A DNA stretch of 64,000 bases. Source: Laterigemmans sp052161645 (GTDB lineage Bacteria > Planctomycetota > Planctomycetia > Pirellulales > Pirellulaceae). The notes under the pieces are model-generated. The model was not told the DNA's origin, did no database searches, and worked only from the letters and a program-made list of their open reading frames with translations. This document shows positions 48,901 through 56,166 of the stretch, piece after piece; position 1 is the first letter of the stretch, and each line of letters opens with the position of its first letter. The DNA lies in assembly GCA_052161645.1 (NCBI GenBank), contig CP197414.1; one strand, written 5' to 3'. A program made the translations under genes and the position numbers.

Positions 48901-50618
48901 TCCAGTCGCCTTAATTTGCCGCTCGACGTCTTCGGTAGACTCGCCGCGTTGGCCAAACAAATCTCGGCGGGAACTAAACCGAATTGATCCATCACCACTT
49001 GGAGAATTTGATCGGCTAGCTGTGACAAATCAAATCGCCTGGGCCGGATTACCTCGTGCACAATCACCAACTGTTCGCCCGCGTCGGCATCGACCGAAAA
49101 TGCGACGCCACCATCGACCTTGAAAGCTTCGTGCGAAGCCTGTATCGCCGCTTCGATGTCATGGGGAAAAAAGTTACGTCCCGCAATAATGATCTGCTCT
49201 TTCAAGCGACCGGAAACAAACAACTCCCCCTGCCATAGAAAGCCCAGATCGCCAGTCCGCAGGAAGCCTGGCTCCGCAGGCGAATCGGCCAGCGGAACGT
49301 TAAACGTCCCACTTGATAACTCGGGATGTCGCCAATAATCGCGAGCAACGGCTGGACTTTGCGCCCAAATTTCACCCACCATCCCGTCCGACAATTCCAA
49401 ACGCGTTTCCGGGTCGACAATCTTGACCCGACAACCGCGGACAGGCTGCCCGGAACTAACCAAAGCAATCGAGGCGGGATCGTCGCCCGCTGTGGTGCTC
49501 GGTATCGCCCGGCCGGGCGTCTGACTAAGACGACTACGATCAAAATCCTTGATCACAGGTAACGTACCTAGCGGCTTGTTTGTGATGGCCAGAGTCGCTT
49601 CGGCCATCCCATAGCCTGGTGTGAACGCGCGACTTTGAAAACCCACTTCCCCAAACCGCTCGCTGAACCGACGCAGCGTCCCCGCGCGAACCGGTTCGGC
49701 CCCGACGGCGGCGACTCGCAACGTGGAAAGATCAATCCCCTCACAATCCGCCAAACTAATTTTCCGCAAACACCACTCGTAGCCAAAATTGGGGCTGGCG
49801 GTTGTCGTTCCACGAAACCGACTGATTGCGCGAAACCAGCGGATCGGTTCCTGTAGGAAGGCAACAGGACTCATCAACACGCTGTGGCGACCACCGAAAA
49901 TCGGGATCAACATACCGCCAATCAAACCGAGATCATGATAGGGCGGCAGCCAGAACACACACACCGCATCAGGAACATCGAAGGCGTAAAAGCCTTGCTC
50001 CGCATTAGCGAGAATGTTCGCGTGCGTTAGCGCGACGCCCCGGGGAGTTCCAGTTGAACCCGACGTGTATTGCAACAACGCCAAGTCGTCCGACTTGACT
50101 GGCAAGGGATCAAAACTGCTTGCCCAATAGTTGTCGACTTCGTCCGTGGCGATGGGCGTTTCACGAGCCAATTCCCAAAGCGGTCCACGAGATTCCCCCA
50201 GCACCTCACGACTGCTCAGCATGATGCTGGCGTCCGCCTCCGAAGTGATCGCCTGCAACCGCGGGAGGGTTTGCCGCAAGCGAAACAGATCTGGCGGATA
50301 GACGGGAACCGCCACCATACCGGCGTACATACAGGCAAACAGCGATGTCACATAGTCCAACCCGGGGTGTTGCAAAATCAAAACCCGATCGCCCGCCGAA
50401 CCATGCTCGCTGAGCACCGCAGCGATCGCCCGAATGCGCTGGTCAAGACCGCCAAACGTCAAACTTGTTTCCTGCCGGCCATCATCTGCCAAATGCGTGA
50501 AGGCATCGTGATCGGTCAACTGCTCTGCCTGCCAACGACAGACCTCGACAAGCGTCCTCAGACCTTGGGGCGGGCGGTTTTGAGAACTAGTGCGATGAGC
50601 GCTCTTAAACATGTCCAT
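39915..50618 (-). CDS. Nonribosomal peptide synthetase: FAAL-PCP-C-A-PCP-C-A(MT)-PCP-TE
   Basis: 3567 residues from the ATG at 50618 (frame open to 50723). Domains, with residues from this start: fatty acyl-AMP ligase (about 25-600; YTSGSTGTPRG, PPYHDLGLIGG, SPVAFLQEPIRW); PCP1 GGHSL near 646; C1 HHLVCDG near 843; A1 YTSGSTGKPKG near 1380; PCP2 GGHSL near 1778; C2 HHIISDG near 2009; A2 FTSGSTGKPKG near 2482; an N-methyltransferase insert (EVGCGTG near 2875) between A8 and A10 of A2; PCP3 GGHSM near 3255; thioesterase GWSIGG near 3386 with His in GDHAG. By eye, the A1 specificity positions read D-I-L-Q-W-G-V-V-W-K, close to the glycine code; A2 is unclear. Predicted product: fatty acyl-Gly-N-methyl-residue. 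All core motifs look intact. Confidence 0.94.
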   Translation of the reverse strand: MDMFKSAHRTSSQNRPPQGLRTLVEVCRWQAEQLTDHDAFTHLADDGRQETSLTFGGLDQRIRAIAAVLSEHGSAGDRVLILQHPGLDYVTSLFACMYAGMVAVPVYPPDLFRLRQTLPRLQAITSEADASIMLSSREVLGESRGPLWELARETPIATDEVDNYWASSFDPLPVKSDDLALLQYTSGSTGTPRGVALTHANILANAEQGFYAFDVPDAVCVFWLPPYHDLGLIGGMLIPIFGGRHSVLMSPVAFLQEPIRWFRAISRFRGTTTASPNFGYEWCLRKISLADCEGIDLSTLRVAAVGAEPVRAGTLRRFSERFGEVGFQSRAFTPGYGMAEATLAITNKPLGTLPVIKDFDRSRLSQTPGRAIPSTTAGDDPASIALVSSGQPVRGCRVKIVDPETRLELSDGMVGEIWAQSPAVARDYWRHPELSSGTFNVPLADSPAEPGFLRTGDLGFLWQGELFVSGRLKEQIIIAGRNFFPHDIEAAIQASHEAFKVDGGVAFSVDADAGEQLVIVHEVIRPRRFDLSQLADQILQVVMDQFGLVPAEICLANAASLPKTSSGKLRRLECRRQYATDELKLLHRWTASEQDEGFASGVQQTAGLAEAEFVLPADWSDAKRRVAQIWRAVLGTEATQLDQHFLAAGGHSLAAAQLLARINETLGVQLDFMVLFQHPTLRELAAEVQRREQHAQAANTTTAVVIEERQQFPLTAAQAGFWLLDQLELSSAFLRVGITLEIQGPIDHQVLADACRSLTERHPGLRASFQWDTSGAARQQLQERVDVPVEVVDLSQMTAAAADKELLKRRRSMMQSQFHSGLPPLLRVLIVNRAAELTQLVLVAHHLVCDGWSLWLLTRDLADSYRRMVSNSSLVQGPETQLALQNWAAAVVRHSAEEARADTDWAEALGYWGQRLSGVPQDSRLDLKPPQTDAGIAGAEPQESAPVVIPQLESAIVRRRLPAEFTPQLQAFATQLGVTPFTVWLTLWHRVLRGYRGNSDFVVGVPIANRRHSHDESVVGCFINTIPFRLDFLGTAESFAIETIRRGILRTHEAWLSDLRHAIVPLDTLIDMMDVERHTDRLPLVQHLVLHQPSLGQTLQIGDARLAEFQTDYSSLGAYETALVIESHYDQLEIGVVHAIDRIDSAIALQMLDSLIELTIALVRTPPASGIQKAFTTALPAPALEHRFVPEFSSEQRQALTDWTRGRHVPEPAPSFLAAFARQVAEKPGQVAIEDASGNSTYAELDRCSALLAQQLADLGVGPGSVVAVAIRRGRNLLQLLIAIWKTGGSYLPLDLGHPQQRIEEILADAQPVCLVTERCGIATADATNKSLCGIDFSPGSRILLEDLLESISRLEPDSDAGSMFLADRCQMMPAELAYLIYTSGSTGKPKGVAIEHRAVSNLLRSFATEPGFKAGDRMLASTTIAFDISVLELFLPLSQGGTVVLAPDSLSDDAVAVFDFIQQHPSDVIQGTPSSLRMLAALGWTPEAGQRIWCGGEPLQRDIAQQWLKRDAILWNVYGPTETTVWSLVCRQTRGTLERISIGRPIDDTFVVVLDPSGRRVPIGVAGELWIGGEGLARGYWNREALTREAFQIREIAWSGAPSEITGLYRTGDMVRFWPDGCLEFVGRRDRQIKLRGHRIELGEIEAAINQIDGVRQSAVTTLASGNEIAQIIAYYAVQPGVEMPPERLQLALRQRLPAPLVPSTLIPLGQLPQTPAGKIDYRALPTDRCVLSSASDALVTEPFVAPRDAVEEMIAKAWREVLGLAEVGVHANFFQLGGHSLAAAQVFARLRTDCQTQIPLREIYRLPTIAQLAEFVRQTPPVPPSNGVPQSNGLLPSNDVPSSNDVPPSDGVGNGDFADDSRARGERVTGQLSFAEQRLWFVDQLEPNHPFYNLPLAARIDGPLDMRVFAEALNQCVARHETLRATYRLVNGQPQRSIVEHLRVEPEFLDLSELIAGNELAAADNSSPLAERMEDASRRPFVLEEGPLLRVHVYRLRQDQHVVLLVMHHIISDGWSMAVMLGELAEFYRAGVENSQSNILPLEVTYSEFADRQRSLLTEEALAESFEYWQQALEGCAETLDLPTDFDRPSVQDFSGATLPFTLDPQLSKRVNALAQQTGSTPFMVLLTTYAILLSRYSQQADLNIGTAIANRPERELERLIGFFVGTIVLRTKIVGQPTFLELLAEVREATIDAFSHADVPFEKLVERFAAARDRSHSPLFQTAFILQNTPREFATADDLTIAPMLIDNGTAKYDLSMFLWEQHDRYEGYFEYRTSLFRGQSVANMRDSFELLLSQAIANPERSIESLQLLSQATEQTILQRSIGRHEALPEPPLVHALFAESVQKYRDRPAVIYQGRQWTYAEFARRVKELARGLQLRGAMRAKPTVLYMQRSADQIAATLACSLCGTPFVPMDTNFPVDRVVAISRDVDAALVICDPQLLDSVAQRLPGVRCETIADLVAANDGAWQPVSVHPRDPAYLIFTSGSTGKPKGVVIEHRSISNFMNAFCENVGLNEHDRIACHLSPSFDGALSETLTTFACGAAMAVLDVDEARDPRRMTDFFNQHQITFSVFTPPTLSALKPAELPTLRKLLSAGAALVGELAKPWLAGRQMFNGYGPTECTIGAAIHQIPGEIDRIPPVGTPMRNMRMYILDDQLRFVPDGVPGEVYIGGVCVGQGYWANETLTKERFLPDPFATVHDPADPPRMYKTGDLGRWNRGGFIEIIGRSDEQVKLRGFRVEPGEIAAALDALLEIQSSAVVAWGSDDGDGASKRLVAYFVPSEQAGLLKQPSASDTPGDAAEENPDSLQDEHIANWLALFDQSHQQSGLVLEPENDFSGWQSVISGKQISQPLMREWAEQSAQRILELQPKKILEVGCGTGLILLRLGSDFEHYTGVDIMPAAIAQLTQTLDQRGDLTGKVALHVRRADQLADFPAAAYDTIVLNSVVQYFPSLDYLLEVLRGLTPLLAPGGRIFLGDVRDLRLQGAFATEVELTRGDNETISASRFLRQVTSRIEHDEELLLDPRLFAALEQHLPRFAGAKISAKLGSSANELNRYRYDATLCFDQAPTHDAEAKVYPASMEMERDGSLRREVLIWNCLQTAQANTELHHIVSEVERIVSVTDDYQAAGKLASAAGFRWSSAASESAKDSLAGWANQPLARRQTLHLINHLRDQLRAILPEYMVPTAFVQLDALPQTIQGKLDKAALPPPPASRPDWAGKCRAPRDEHESLLVAIWEELLEIDPVGIDDDFFELGGHSMLAVRMVAEVEKRRGVHLPLAALFRKPTIEHLAELIRDPGKSGPASALIPLNQQTAGVPLFCIHPAGGTVFCYRELAGYLAEERPVFGLQAQGVDGRALPHQDLSEMAEYYVEAIRQITGEGPCHLLGWSIGGNIAYEVARQLSQIEIEVSSLTMLDSGLLNSEEGFNDQDFLPLIAALFPGDEHLSLEQLRDLSTEEQLEYFIRQASQAGIVPVDAELLGMQIFSVFQANIKAVHSYQTLPYTGRLTLVRPSDQTRTGELFDDPALGWRQYVDSVDVFEISGDHAGMLRGSSAHEIATLLRHRLRP
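45057..45146 (-). repeat. Five 18-bp imperfect tandem repeats in the NRPS inter-domain linker
   Basis: Units begin at 45057, 45075, 45093, 45111 and 45129. They encode the hexapeptide pattern (V/L)-(P/L)-x-S-(N/D)-(D/G) between PCP2 and C2, a flexible Pro/Ser/Asn linker. The period keeps the frame, so linker length can vary by copy number. Confidence 0.85.
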
Positions 50619-51027
50619 CCAGCAAACGATCCTAAGTGGGGCAAACCCGAAGCACTCGCGACAACAACTTTCCTTAATGCGATCAAGCCGTCGCGAACTC
50701 ATGGTCCCTGTGTTCAGTATCACACTCAGGTTGAAACGTCGCTTGGCGACAAATCTTCCCAGATTTCTTCATCGATCGGCAATCTCATCTCAACAGTCCC
50801 ATGTTATCCAAAGTGTACAGTTTGTGATGCCGAGAGGGGTAGTGACCCCACCTCTGGATAATCACTGGCTAGCATCGACGCCGGTTAACAGGCGCCCACC
50901 TGACCCTCTAGTTTTTACGGAAAAAGCCTATCTTCCAGTCACGCGGACATGCTAGAACGAAAGGGAAAATCCTATTTCCGTAGCGCAGCGACAACGCCAA
51001 ACTGACCATTTCCCCCCGGAGGTGACC
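50619..51027. other. Divergent spacer between the NRPS and a secreted-protein gene
   Basis: About 400 nt with no supported gene. Both flanking genes point outwards, so both promoters should lie here. A widely spaced inverted match exists (ACGGAAA near 50918, TTTCCGT near 50975). The NRPS frame is open to 50723, so the true NRPS start could lie inside this spacer. Confidence 0.5.
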
Positions 51028-51930
51028 ATGCCGAAAAAAATCCTACGAACTCACCGTTCGAAGTGCGGCTGGGTACGCGAGCCAAGCAAATACCGTGCAA
51101 TCTGGGGGTTTTGGTTAGCCTCTTTGATGCCCATCGCCGGATTGGCTGCCGACACGGTGGAGAAACTACCTTCGGGAACATTAATTGGTCCCCGCCCGCC
51201 GGCTGGTTGGTCAACTGTCGTGTTTGTTTCCACTCCCAAAGTCGCTCATGGAGACTTGGGAAAAGTTTCATCGACTGTTGTTCAGTACGCGGAGCTGTTG
51301 CATTTCGTGGTGTTGGCGGATGTTCAAAGTCAGCGAGTTGGTGACAACGTGCGTCATCATTTGGCCGAGGTCGGCTTTGGGCTTGCCATTTCCAAATCGG
51401 GAGCGTTGATCGTTGCCAGCGGACCGCGGGTTGCCGGCCTCGAACCACCAGAGCTTGGCATTTTGGAGAATCAAGTTGTCCGAGGTGCCGCGGCGTCGCT
51501 CGATGAAATGCGGATTATTGGCCGTCGTTCCACGCTGATGCTGCTGGATTCTCCGGCCGTATTTTCGCTCCGCGGTGAACACCAGGCTTTAATCATGCGA
51601 ACCTTGATCTGGGTCGATCCGCTAAGTGGAAAGCTGGGACACTTGCTGTGGCTGTTGAAAGAAAGTCCCAACGGTCAGTTGGAACTGGCCCTGTCCGCTG
51701 GCTCCTACTTGCCGACTCCGTTCCATGAGCAGCGAGAAATGCGTGTTGATGCCGACGAGTTTAATTATCTCGGGTTACCCGGTCCGCTGGGCTTTGCGTT
51801 GGTGCGATTACCCCCCGGTAAAGCGGTTACCATGGAGGGACTGCTGGCAACTCTTGCCAGTCGCAAGGAATACACGACCGAGCAACTACGGCAACTGATC
51901 GAAGCGCTCAACACGGCACTGAGAACCTGA
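51028..51930 (+). CDS. Putative secreted protein of unknown function, divergent from the NRPS
   Basis: 300 residues. The ATG at 51028 is preceded by a perfect GGAGG (51018-51022) at 5 nt, unusually strong for this window. Positively charged residues 1-25 and the hydrophobic AIWGFWLASLMPIAGLAADT indicate a signal peptide. The mature part is mixed alpha/beta and ends in a helix (EYTTEQLRQLIEALNTAL). No recognised domain. The NRPS starts ~400 nt away on the other strand; the M50-HlyD gene converges 74 nt downstream. Shared regulation with the NRPS is possible but untested. Confidence 0.7.
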   Translation: MPKKILRTHRSKCGWVREPSKYRAIWGFWLASLMPIAGLAADTVEKLPSGTLIGPRPPAGWSTVVFVSTPKVAHGDLGKVSSTVVQYAELLHFVVLADVQSQRVGDNVRHHLAEVGFGLAISKSGALIVASGPRVAGLEPPELGILENQVVRGAAASLDEMRIIGRRSTLMLLDSPAVFSLRGEHQALIMRTLIWVDPLSGKLGHLLWLLKESPNGQLELALSAGSYLPTPFHEQREMRVDADEFNYLGLPGPLGFALVRLPPGKAVTMEGLLATLASRKEYTTEQLRQLIEALNTALRT

Positions 51931-52004
51931 ACGACCGTCACAACTACGCTTGCAGCCAGGACCAAGACTGACGCCAATCGTCCAGGCTAAACTTGCTCGC
52001 CAAA

Positions 52005-54224
52005 CTAAACTTGCTCACGGAGAAACCCACGGTAGAAGTCTAACCAGCGGTACCAAGCCCAACGCGCGATGCTGGTTCGCCTCTGCGGCAACTGGACACT
52101 TGCCCGAACTCCCATCCGGTTGTTTTCCGCCGGTGGCGAGTCCATTAACACCTCAATGGCAAAGGCATCACGCGAGGGTCTCATATCGGCGGGAGACACT
52201 TCGATGTCCCCACCGCCCAACTGGGTCAACGCGGGAGCGGAAACACGATCGAGCGAACAGGCCGCGACGCTAACAATTTTCGCTGGAATTCTTTGTTGCC
52301 AATCCCAAGGCAAGACGATAAACACGGCCTCACCCACCCTGGGCTGATACTCGCGAAGCGCCCGTTGGTTGACCAGCACACGCAGAATTGATTGCCCGCT
52401 GCCGACGCTGGCAATGATCTGTCCAGCTGGCAACCCCGCCCCCACGCGGACCCCTTCACCCCAGTCAATCAATTTTCCGGCAAATGGAGACGTGAGTTGC
52501 AATTCAGCCATCCGTTCCTCAAGGAGTTCCAGCCGGCTTAACGTGGTGTCGGCCTCATGCGCGTATCGGCGAGTATCATTGGTTCCCCGCGCAACGGCTT
52601 CGCGGAGCTGTAATCGAACCGCATTCAACTCGGCTCCCGTGCGATTTACTTCATGTGAAATGGAAGGTTCCGAGAAGATCGCAATTACCTCACCAGCTTC
52701 GACCGAGTCGCCAGACTTGACCAGCTTTCGCTCCATGATTCCGCTAGTCAGTCCACGCACTAGATGTTCGTTCTGATATCCAAAAACACCGGGCAACGTG
52801 ACCGTTTTGTCGAACGGAATAAACACACCTCCCAGCAGAACACCGAGCATCGCAGTGGTTGCCAATATCGCCTGTCGACGCTTGCCGGTTGTTTCCGGGT
52901 GTCGCCAAAGATACCGCCCGATTTGGATCAGTTGTTGGGAGCCGATGAGCAACAAATAAACTGTCGCCAACACGATTCCCAAAATCGGACTCCGCCACAT
53001 CAAAACACCAATAATCCCGCACATAATCAGCAGGCGATAGAGCGTTGCCAACAAGCCGAACAGCACCAACCCAACCAATCGCTTGCTTGTCTCCGCCGGA
53101 GCGGGCAAGTTAAGCCCCAACAGAAAACGCTTGGTAGCCCAGCGAAGTGCATCGTCTGCTCTACCTCGCAAATTAGGCATATTTAGCGCATCGCTGAGCA
53201 CAAAGTAACCGTCAAATTTCATCAACGGATTAATATTGAAAAGTAACGTCGTCAATGTCGACAGCACCATCGTGTGGTGCGCGATCGAACGCGTCCATGG
53301 GTTTTCCGCAAAACACCATATCAAAAACGCGGCGATGGCCACAAAGGATTCAAAGTACACACCTCCCAAGCTGATAACGATCCGCCGCAAGCGACTCGGC
53401 ATCGACCATGCGCAAGAGGCATCGATATAAGCGCATGGCGTTCCCACGATAAACAAAACACCACAGTCGGGCACTTTGCCGCCCCAAATCTTGCAGGCAA
53501 CGCCGTGCCCCAATTCATGCCAGGCCTTCAAGAAACATAAAATGGCCATGAGAATGAAAATATTCTGCTCGGCAAGCATGCTCGCCAACGGACTGACCAA
53601 CTCTTGCCATCGTTTCATGACGATGCTGATAACAAACAGGGTCACCCCCGACCAAACTACCAACGCTTGCCAGGTAAACAAAAACCGCAGCAGAGGCGCA
53701 CAGCGATTGAGGATGCGGTCTGGATTTCCCAGAGATTGCTTCCAACACAAGATTTGCATCGGCAATGAGCGACGCACGCGAGCTTTGCGTTGAAGATGTC
53801 GTTCATAAAGTTGTTTGCCGTTTGAAATTGGCAGATCCAAAACCCCGCGCTGATGCAATGCCAAGAGGAAACCATAATAGTCCTCCTCATCTTCCGGACT
53901 AAGAACCTCGTCAGCTACTAAACGTCGAAAGTTGTCGCTGCACGTGTGGACACCATCAAATGAAGCATAGATGCGATATTCGCGCAGTGTTAATGCGCGC
54001 GATTGAAAGCTGATTTCATCCTGCAACACATATTGTGGCTTGCCGCTCACTACGTGGCGACTGACAACTAAGTCGGTGCGAGTCCGAATGATAACATCGG
54101 CCAGAATTTCCGCGAACGAAGCATTGCGGTTATCTTCGGGCTTTGTTGCAGATGCTTGCGACATGGTGGAGTGCTCCGTAACATCCCTGTCCCGCGTTTG
54201 TCCTACATGGGGATCAACTGCCAT
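52005..54224 (-). CDS. M50 site-2-protease-like membrane protein fused to an HlyD-like adaptor domain
   Basis: 739 residues from the ATG at 54224, with GAGGAAG 5 nt upstream; it overlaps the upstream gene by 22 nt. The N-terminal ~130 residues contain a PqqD-like winged-helix pattern (YVLQDEISFQSRALTLREYRIYASFDG). A multi-spanning membrane core follows with the zinc motif HELGH (residues 236-240) and the third-ligand motif NPLMKFDGY (about 331), both as in site-2 proteases. From about residue 470 there is an HlyD/biotinyl-lipoyl type part: a half-motif near GIMERKLVKSGDSVEAGEVIAIF, a coiled coil near NAVRLQLREAVARG, and a second half-motif at LTSPFAGKLIDWGEGVRVGAGLPAGQIIASV. It probably processes or exports a substrate from the same locus. 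Confidence 0.85.
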   Translation of the reverse strand: MAVDPHVGQTRDRDVTEHSTMSQASATKPEDNRNASFAEILADVIIRTRTDLVVSRHVVSGKPQYVLQDEISFQSRALTLREYRIYASFDGVHTCSDNFRRLVADEVLSPEDEEDYYGFLLALHQRGVLDLPISNGKQLYERHLQRKARVRRSLPMQILCWKQSLGNPDRILNRCAPLLRFLFTWQALVVWSGVTLFVISIVMKRWQELVSPLASMLAEQNIFILMAILCFLKAWHELGHGVACKIWGGKVPDCGVLFIVGTPCAYIDASCAWSMPSRLRRIVISLGGVYFESFVAIAAFLIWCFAENPWTRSIAHHTMVLSTLTTLLFNINPLMKFDGYFVLSDALNMPNLRGRADDALRWATKRFLLGLNLPAPAETSKRLVGLVLFGLLATLYRLLIMCGIIGVLMWRSPILGIVLATVYLLLIGSQQLIQIGRYLWRHPETTGKRRQAILATTAMLGVLLGGVFIPFDKTVTLPGVFGYQNEHLVRGLTSGIMERKLVKSGDSVEAGEVIAIFSEPSISHEVNRTGAELNAVRLQLREAVARGTNDTRRYAHEADTTLSRLELLEERMAELQLTSPFAGKLIDWGEGVRVGAGLPAGQIIASVGSGQSILRVLVNQRALREYQPRVGEAVFIVLPWDWQQRIPAKIVSVAACSLDRVSAPALTQLGGGDIEVSPADMRPSRDAFAIEVLMDSPPAENNRMGVRASVQLPQRRTSIARWAWYRWLDFYRGFLREQV

Positions 54225-56155
54225 CGCAACTTCCTCAATGGTTTGTGCAGTAACAGCCACCATCCGGGTCGTGAGCCAGCATTCACTTGCGCAAAGCCTG
54301 TTGCGCCTACAGGCAAATCGACCGCTGGTTCTTCGAGCTTAGCCCAAACCGACAATAGGTTTCGCCCTTCCTCAACTGTCGCTTGGCGTTCGAGTCTGGT
54401 GACCAGTATATCCCGGCGGCGTTCCGGTTCGCCTTGACCGGCAAACCAGCCTCCCATTCCCGGTGCTAAATCAGCGGCCAAGTGATCCGCGATCTTTAAC
54501 TCCACGTCACAACCTTCACTGTTTGCAACTTGGATAATGGGACTCCCAAAGGCAAGCATCTCTCCGACTCGCAAATGCCCTTCACCTTTTGTAACGACTC
54601 CTGCCTCCTGGCTAAAGACTCTCGCGCTGCTAATTTTCATCTCCGCAGCGCGAATTTCTAGCTCAACAGATGCCGCTAGCTCTTGTTCTGCGGACGCTGC
54701 CGCGCTAGCATGATTGCGAAGTGCATCGACCATGCGAATTCGGTGCAGCGCCAACTCAGACTGGAGTCGCGACAGCTTCGCCTCCAACTCGCGAACATCC
54801 ATTTCAAACATAAGTTGGCCCGGCAAAACACGTTCACCCGGCTTGACATGTACTTTATCCAGACGTCCCTCGACCGGAGCTGAGTAAACACGACCCTCCG
54901 TACTGTTGATCTTGGCATCGACCATAATGTGATACGGCCACGGTAAGATGAGTGCGAGCACCACGACGACTGCAATCGCGACAGCCAATACCCGCCTTAG
55001 CAGGCTGTGGCCGGCGACCCATCTGCACTGCTGACCAATCGCATGCATGGTATGCAAGAATAACCCCCTGCGGGCCTTAGCGACAACGTCGATCGCCGCG
55101 CCGATGGAGGCTAGTTGAGCCCGAAGTTGCGCCAATTCTTCGGCTACAAATGGACGCTCTTCGGGTCTGCGGAGAGAAATCACAGCGGTCGTGGAGCCAG
55201 CGTTACCAAGGGGTAATGAAATGCAGTTTGTACCCTGCGTGGCCGCCCGCCAAGATCGGTGTATCGGTAGAGCTTTCGCCCCGGATTCCTCCTCACCGAG
55301 GGCTCGCGTTTGGGCATACACCGTGTTCCCATGATCCAAACACTCTTCCATGGCCTGGGCGATGCGTTCGGCACCCGGCGTATTTCGAAAGACGTTGTCT
55401 GTCCCTGAAATGGCTAAGAGGCGGACATGTTCCCCGCGCACGACTCCTAAACCGACCTCGATACAACCAAGCCGGGTCTTTATCGAATTCGTCAGACTGA
55501 ACCCTAATTCCTCGACGCTGCGAAATTTCGCCGCTAGCGTGGCACTTAAAAAGTCAATTTCTTCGTCGTCGTTGCCACTCTGCGGGGAATCGTCGCCGCC
55601 ATTTCTATTCGCCTTAGGCTCCTCCAACGCAAGCGGCGTTTCACTCAACCACCCAGCTTCAACAACCAAGTCCACATAAGATGCCAACTGACTCTGCGCG
55701 CTGAGACAAAAGGCTTCTGGCATCAGATCGGTGACGACTCCGATCGCGCCGCAAGGTAAACCGCGCAGATCGAGAATCGGCACGCTATGAATAACAATCG
55801 ATAGACCACTCTTGGGATCACTATAAACTCGACTCGACGCTTTGCCGTTGATGACAACTTGCGTCAATTCGGCATTAGCCAACGGGCTCCAAATCGCTGC
55901 CCGCGTGTTGCCAGCGGTTGATTCCTCATGCGTCATTCCTCGGTCGGTGACCAAGCGAACCGCAGCAAATGGCGAATCCCATCCTCGGCGGACATGTTCC
56001 AGCGCCGTGGCCCAGACCCGACTATCTTCAGCACTTTCGTGAATTAACTGACGAATACCATCAAAGAACGTACCCGGCGCAAGCTCAGCCTCGGAACGCA
56101 CATCGTCGGCGGCGTAACCGAAATTCTTCTGAGTGGCGTGGTGGCTGGGTTCCAT
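54203..56155 (-). CDS. GAF-domain transmembrane HlyD-like adaptor
   Basis: 650 residues from the ATG at 56155 (the frame opens at a TTG at 56170 that overlaps the PilZ stop). Residues ~25-180 form one GAF-like region and ~205-355 a second (FRSVEELGFSLTNSIKTRLGCIEVGLGVVRGEHVRLLAISG). A transmembrane helix lies near 390-412 (VLAVAIAVVVVLALILPWP). The rest is an HlyD-type adaptor: lipoyl half-motif GRVYSAPVEGRLDKVHVKPGERVLPGQLMFEM, coiled-coil helices ELEAKLSRLQSELALHRIRMVDALRNHA, then the second lipoyl half-motif and barrel. GAF domains on the cytoplasmic side would sense a ligand and control the adaptor. It ends 22 nt inside the M50-HlyD gene. Confidence 0.85.
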   Translation of the reverse strand: MEPSHHATQKNFGYAADDVRSEAELAPGTFFDGIRQLIHESAEDSRVWATALEHVRRGWDSPFAAVRLVTDRGMTHEESTAGNTRAAIWSPLANAELTQVVINGKASSRVYSDPKSGLSIVIHSVPILDLRGLPCGAIGVVTDLMPEAFCLSAQSQLASYVDLVVEAGWLSETPLALEEPKANRNGGDDSPQSGNDDEEIDFLSATLAAKFRSVEELGFSLTNSIKTRLGCIEVGLGVVRGEHVRLLAISGTDNVFRNTPGAERIAQAMEECLDHGNTVYAQTRALGEEESGAKALPIHRSWRAATQGTNCISLPLGNAGSTTAVISLRRPEERPFVAEELAQLRAQLASIGAAIDVVAKARRGLFLHTMHAIGQQCRWVAGHSLLRRVLAVAIAVVVVLALILPWPYHIMVDAKINSTEGRVYSAPVEGRLDKVHVKPGERVLPGQLMFEMDVRELEAKLSRLQSELALHRIRMVDALRNHASAAASAEQELAASVELEIRAAEMKISSARVFSQEAGVVTKGEGHLRVGEMLAFGSPIIQVANSEGCDVELKIADHLAADLAPGMGGWFAGQGEPERRRDILVTRLERQATVEEGRNLLSVWAKLEEPAVDLPVGATGFAQVNAGSRPGWWLLLHKPLRKLRWQLIPM

Positions 56156-56166
56156 GATTTCAGCTA

